In this document: positions 62,211-64,000 of the stretch, one piece after another
Layout: every line of letters begins with the position of its first letter
Position numbering within the stretch: position 1 is the stretch's first letter
Assembly: GCA_017458125.1 (NCBI GenBank)
Contig: JAFTGB010000031.1
Location: 1 to 64,000 of the forward strand
Length of the DNA: 64,000 nt
From: Prevotella sp.
Lineage (GTDB): Bacteria > Bacteroidota > Bacteroidia > Bacteroidales > Bacteroidaceae
Direction: 5' to 3'
The notes under the pieces: model-generated
Databases searched by the model: none
What the model saw: only the letters and a program-made list of their open reading frames with translations
Told to the model about the DNA's origin: nothing
Program-made: the position numbers and the translations under genes

Positions 62211-62975
62211 TTAGGGTCTGCTTTCACCCTCCACGTATTCCTCTAAGAACATGTGCTCACCGTCATAGACGGCATAGGTGAACTGGCTTATCCAGTCGCC
62301 TAAAATCATCAGACGCGTATGGCGCGCCAGCTTCATGTCCAACTCTATGTGGCGGTGACCGAAGATGAAGTAGTCAATGTTAGGGTGGTCCTCCACATAC
62401 TTCCGGGCAAAGAGCACCAGATGCTCGCGGTTCTCACCCATGAACACGGGCTCGTCCTTCTCCTTATGCTTGATGTAGCTGTGCTTGGCCCACTGCAGTC
62501 CGAAGCCGACTCCCCAGCGCGGGTGCAGACCGGAGAAGAGCCACTGGCAGAAGGGCGAATGGAAGATGGCGCGGATAACCTTGAACGAACGGTTGGGGTC
62601 GCCCATGCCGTCGCCGTGTGCCAGGAAGAACTCATGGCCGTATATCTCCGTCGTCTCAGCCTTGTGGTGCAGCGTGACACCGCACTCCTCGGCCAAGTAG
62701 CCGTATGCCCAGATGTCGTGGTTGCCGGTAAAGTAATGCACTTCGACACCCATGTCCGTCAGTTCCGACAGCTTGCCGAGGAAGCGAGTAAAGCCCTTGG
62801 GCACCACGTAGCGGTACTCATACCAGAAGTCAAACATGTCGCCCAGCAGGTAGATGGCTGCCGCCTTCTCCTTGATGGAGTCGAGGAAGCGCACCAGCCT
62901 GCGTTCCTGCATGCGCTGATGCGGGATGGCAAGTGAGCCCAAGTGGGCATCGGAAAGGAAATAAACGTTTTTCAT
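62211..62975 (-). CDS. lpxH: UDP-2,3-diacylglucosamine diphosphatase, LpxH type
   Basis: This 254-residue calcineurin-like metallophosphatase contains all metal motifs: FLSDAHLGS, LLGDMFDFWYEY, FTGNHDIW, LAHGDGMGD and IFGHRHIE. LpxH removes UMP from UDP-diacyl-glucosamine to make lipid X for lipid A. The length and the FWYEY motif fit the Bacteroidales LpxH-like group. The start codon touches the left arm of the next element. Confidence 0.87.
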   Translation of the reverse strand: MKNVYFLSDAHLGSLAIPHQRMQERRLVRFLDSIKEKAAAIYLLGDMFDFWYEYRYVVPKGFTRFLGKLSELTDMGVEVHYFTGNHDIWAYGYLAEECGVTLHHKAETTEIYGHEFFLAHGDGMGDPNRSFKVIRAIFHSPFCQWLFSGLHPRWGVGFGLQWAKHSYIKHKEKDEPVFMGENREHLVLFARKYVEDHPNIDYFIFGHRHIELDMKLARHTRLMILGDWISQFTYAVYDGEHMFLEEYVEGESRP

Positions 62976-63455
62976 AGATGAGAGATGAGAAGTGAGAAAT
63001 GAGAGATATGATCACACTGTAGGCGGTAGTTTCCCCACCTTTTTCTTGAGCGTTTTAACTGGGGAGACCAGCATTCTGACAAGTTCGTCACAGTCTGCCG
63101 ATATAGAAACATATTCTTTTTCACTAAGATATCCTCCATGATATAAGTTTTTAATCCAGAAAGCTGTTTCATCAGCTTCTTTCAATGCGATATTTTGTTT
63201 ATTAATATAGTCCATCACGCTTTGCGCGTTCCTACTTTCCGCAATGTTTGCACCTATGCTGGTACCACTGCGTACAACCTGCTTGGACATGATTTGTTCC
63301 TTTTTCTGAGTTATGAGATACTGATACATCTTGACTATTCTACCGGCAAAGGCCTCCGACTTCTCCAACAGAATGTTTGGCTTCCTCTCCATCATACCCC
63401 CTCTGCTTATAAAGTAATCATATTTCTCATCTCTCACCTCTCACTTCTCATCTTA
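62975..63455. repeat. Inverted-repeat element carrying a four-helix-bundle gene
   Basis: Left arm 62975-63012 (GATGAGAGATGAGAAGTGAG-type units, ending GATATGAT) is inverted at 63417-63455. The left arm begins in the lpxH start codon and the right arm ends in the stop codon of the MIP18-type gene, so it fills the gap exactly. Confidence 0.88.
63012..63395 (-). CDS. Four-helix-bundle protein, 23S rRNA intervening-sequence family (copy 5)
   Basis: I start at MMERKPNILLEKSEAF (63395); the longer frame adds repeat-encoded MRDEKYDYF. The 127-residue protein has RSGTSIGANIAESRNAQS and IALKEADETAFWIKNLYH. It groups with copies 1 and 2. It is transcribed in the same direction as lpxH and the MIP18-type gene. 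Confidence 0.85.
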   Translation of the reverse strand: MMERKPNILLEKSEAFAGRIVKMYQYLITQKKEQIMSKQVVRSGTSIGANIAESRNAQSVMDYINKQNIALKEADETAFWIKNLYHGGYLSEKEYVSISADCDELVRMLVSPVKTLKKKVGKLPPTV

Positions 63456-63779
63456 GTCAAACCCCAGTTCCACGCGGGCTTCTTCGCTCATCATCGACTG
63501 GTCCCAGGCGGGCTCAAACACTAAGTTGACGTTGGCCGACCGGATGCCGTCCACACTCTCAACCTTCGTGCGCACATCCTCTAAGATGAAGTCTGCCGCC
63601 GGACAGTTGGGCGCGGTGAATGTCATGTCGAGTTCCACCGTCGCGTCGTCCTGCACGTCTATCTTGTATATCATTCCCAAGTCGTAGATGTTTACCGGTA
63701 TCTCCGGGTCGTAGACGGTCTTCAGCACGTCCACTATACGCTCCTCCATGCGCGTCTTTTCTTCTTGTGTCATCATCAC
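63453..63779 (-). CDS. MIP18/DUF59-family metal-sulfur assembly protein
   Basis: The 108-residue protein has the DUF59 pattern: VLKTVYDPEIPVNIYDLGMIYKI, then LDMTFTAPNCPAADFI with the single conserved Cys and VNLVFEPAWDQSMMSEEAR. Relatives (SufT, PaaD, MIP18) help mature iron-sulfur proteins. Which targets it serves cannot be seen, and no suf gene is in the window. Confidence 0.87.
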   Translation of the reverse strand: MMMTQEEKTRMEERIVDVLKTVYDPEIPVNIYDLGMIYKIDVQDDATVELDMTFTAPNCPAADFILEDVRTKVESVDGIRSANVNLVFEPAWDQSMMSEEARVELGFD

Positions 63780-63797
63780 TGCTGTTTTGGTTTGCCT

Positions 63798-63806
63798 GCA
63801 AAGGTA
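63798..63806 (-). promoter_or_regulatory. -7 box for the MIP18-type gene
   Basis: Minus-strand TACCTTTGC lies 19 bases before the ATG; the operon probably runs through copy 5 into lpxH. Confidence 0.55.
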
Positions 63807-63918
63807 CGTAAAAGTGTGTAAAAAAACGAATAATTTCAGATTTATAACTCAATAGTATGTGATTACATGCTGACAGAAATGGCTGATGTCGGTGCGTTTC
63901 CTCAGGATCAATTTTATA

Positions 63919-63997
63919 TTTTCCCGAGAATTGAGATATTTTTTCCCGAGATTTAAGGTAATTTTTCCCGAGATTGCATAGTAAATTCTCGGGAAAA
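63919..63997. repeat. 11-bp motif repeated every 22 bp
   Basis: TTTTCCCGAGA occurs at 63919-63929, 63941-63951 and 63963-63973, exactly 22 bp apart, separated by 11 bp of unlike AT-rich sequence. An inverted copy TCTCGGGAAAA follows at 63987-63997. The array may go on past the window end. Nothing coding is seen from 63780 to the end. Confidence 0.9.
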
Positions 63998-64000
63998 ATA

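Overview
The window is chromosomal DNA from a Bacteroidales bacterium, most likely Prevotella or a close relative. The evidence is: TAnnTTTG-type -7 promoter boxes ahead of many genes; a NigD-like lipoprotein; a glsA/glsB pair for glycine-lipid synthesis; DUF4292, PepSY-like and BspA-type proteins; and an FtsI carrying a PASTA domain. Core genes are GC-rich. No tRNA or rRNA gene and no CRISPR array was seen.

Layout. 0-0.6 kb: the end of an unrecognised gene and an array of about 22-bp repeats. 0.6-7 kb: KDG kinase, NigD-like lipoprotein, acyltransferase, ddl, RluA-type pseudouridine synthase, PASTA protein and rpmH, all on the minus strand. 7.2-9.5 kb: efp, a family 2 glycosyltransferase and radC on the plus strand. 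9.5-25 kb: the division and cell-wall (dcw) cluster on the minus strand, in the order mraZ-rsmH-ftsL-ftsI-murE-mraY-murD-ftsW-murG-murC-ftsQ-ftsA-ftsZ. 25.6-31.9 kb: glycine-lipid pair, secreted beta-helix protein, dgt, dut. 31.9-37 kb: a compact envelope operon (TPR protein, DUF4292 lipoprotein, EnvC-like protein) and an acid phosphatase. 37-43.4 kb: large lipoprotein, PepSY-like protein, ABC exporter, M20 deacylase. 43.5-52.1 kb: acyl-CoA ligase, prfB, CYTH protein, VanZ, two NSS transporters, ComEA-like protein. 52.1-57.5 kb: an AT-rich accessory island with a broken Abi gene, a candidate structured RNA, a BspA-type leucine-rich surface protein and remnants. 57.5-63.8 kb: folP, cdaA, pta, ackA, lpxH and a MIP18-type protein.

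The most unusual theme is a family of repeat elements. Five paralogous four-helix-bundle proteins (the 23S rRNA intervening-sequence protein family) lie in five different intergenic gaps. At least four of them sit between inverted arms built from short degenerate tandem units. The same kind of arms also occur as empty hairpins in other gaps. Similar sequence lies in frame inside coding genes: a 36-residue-scale insert in an acyltransferase, an insert in folP, and the hydrophobic signal region of the beta-helix protein. This looks like a spreading element family with cargo-bearing and empty forms. Separately, three arrays with a period close to 22 bp lie at 0.5, 25.4 and 63.9 kb, with unrelated sequences.
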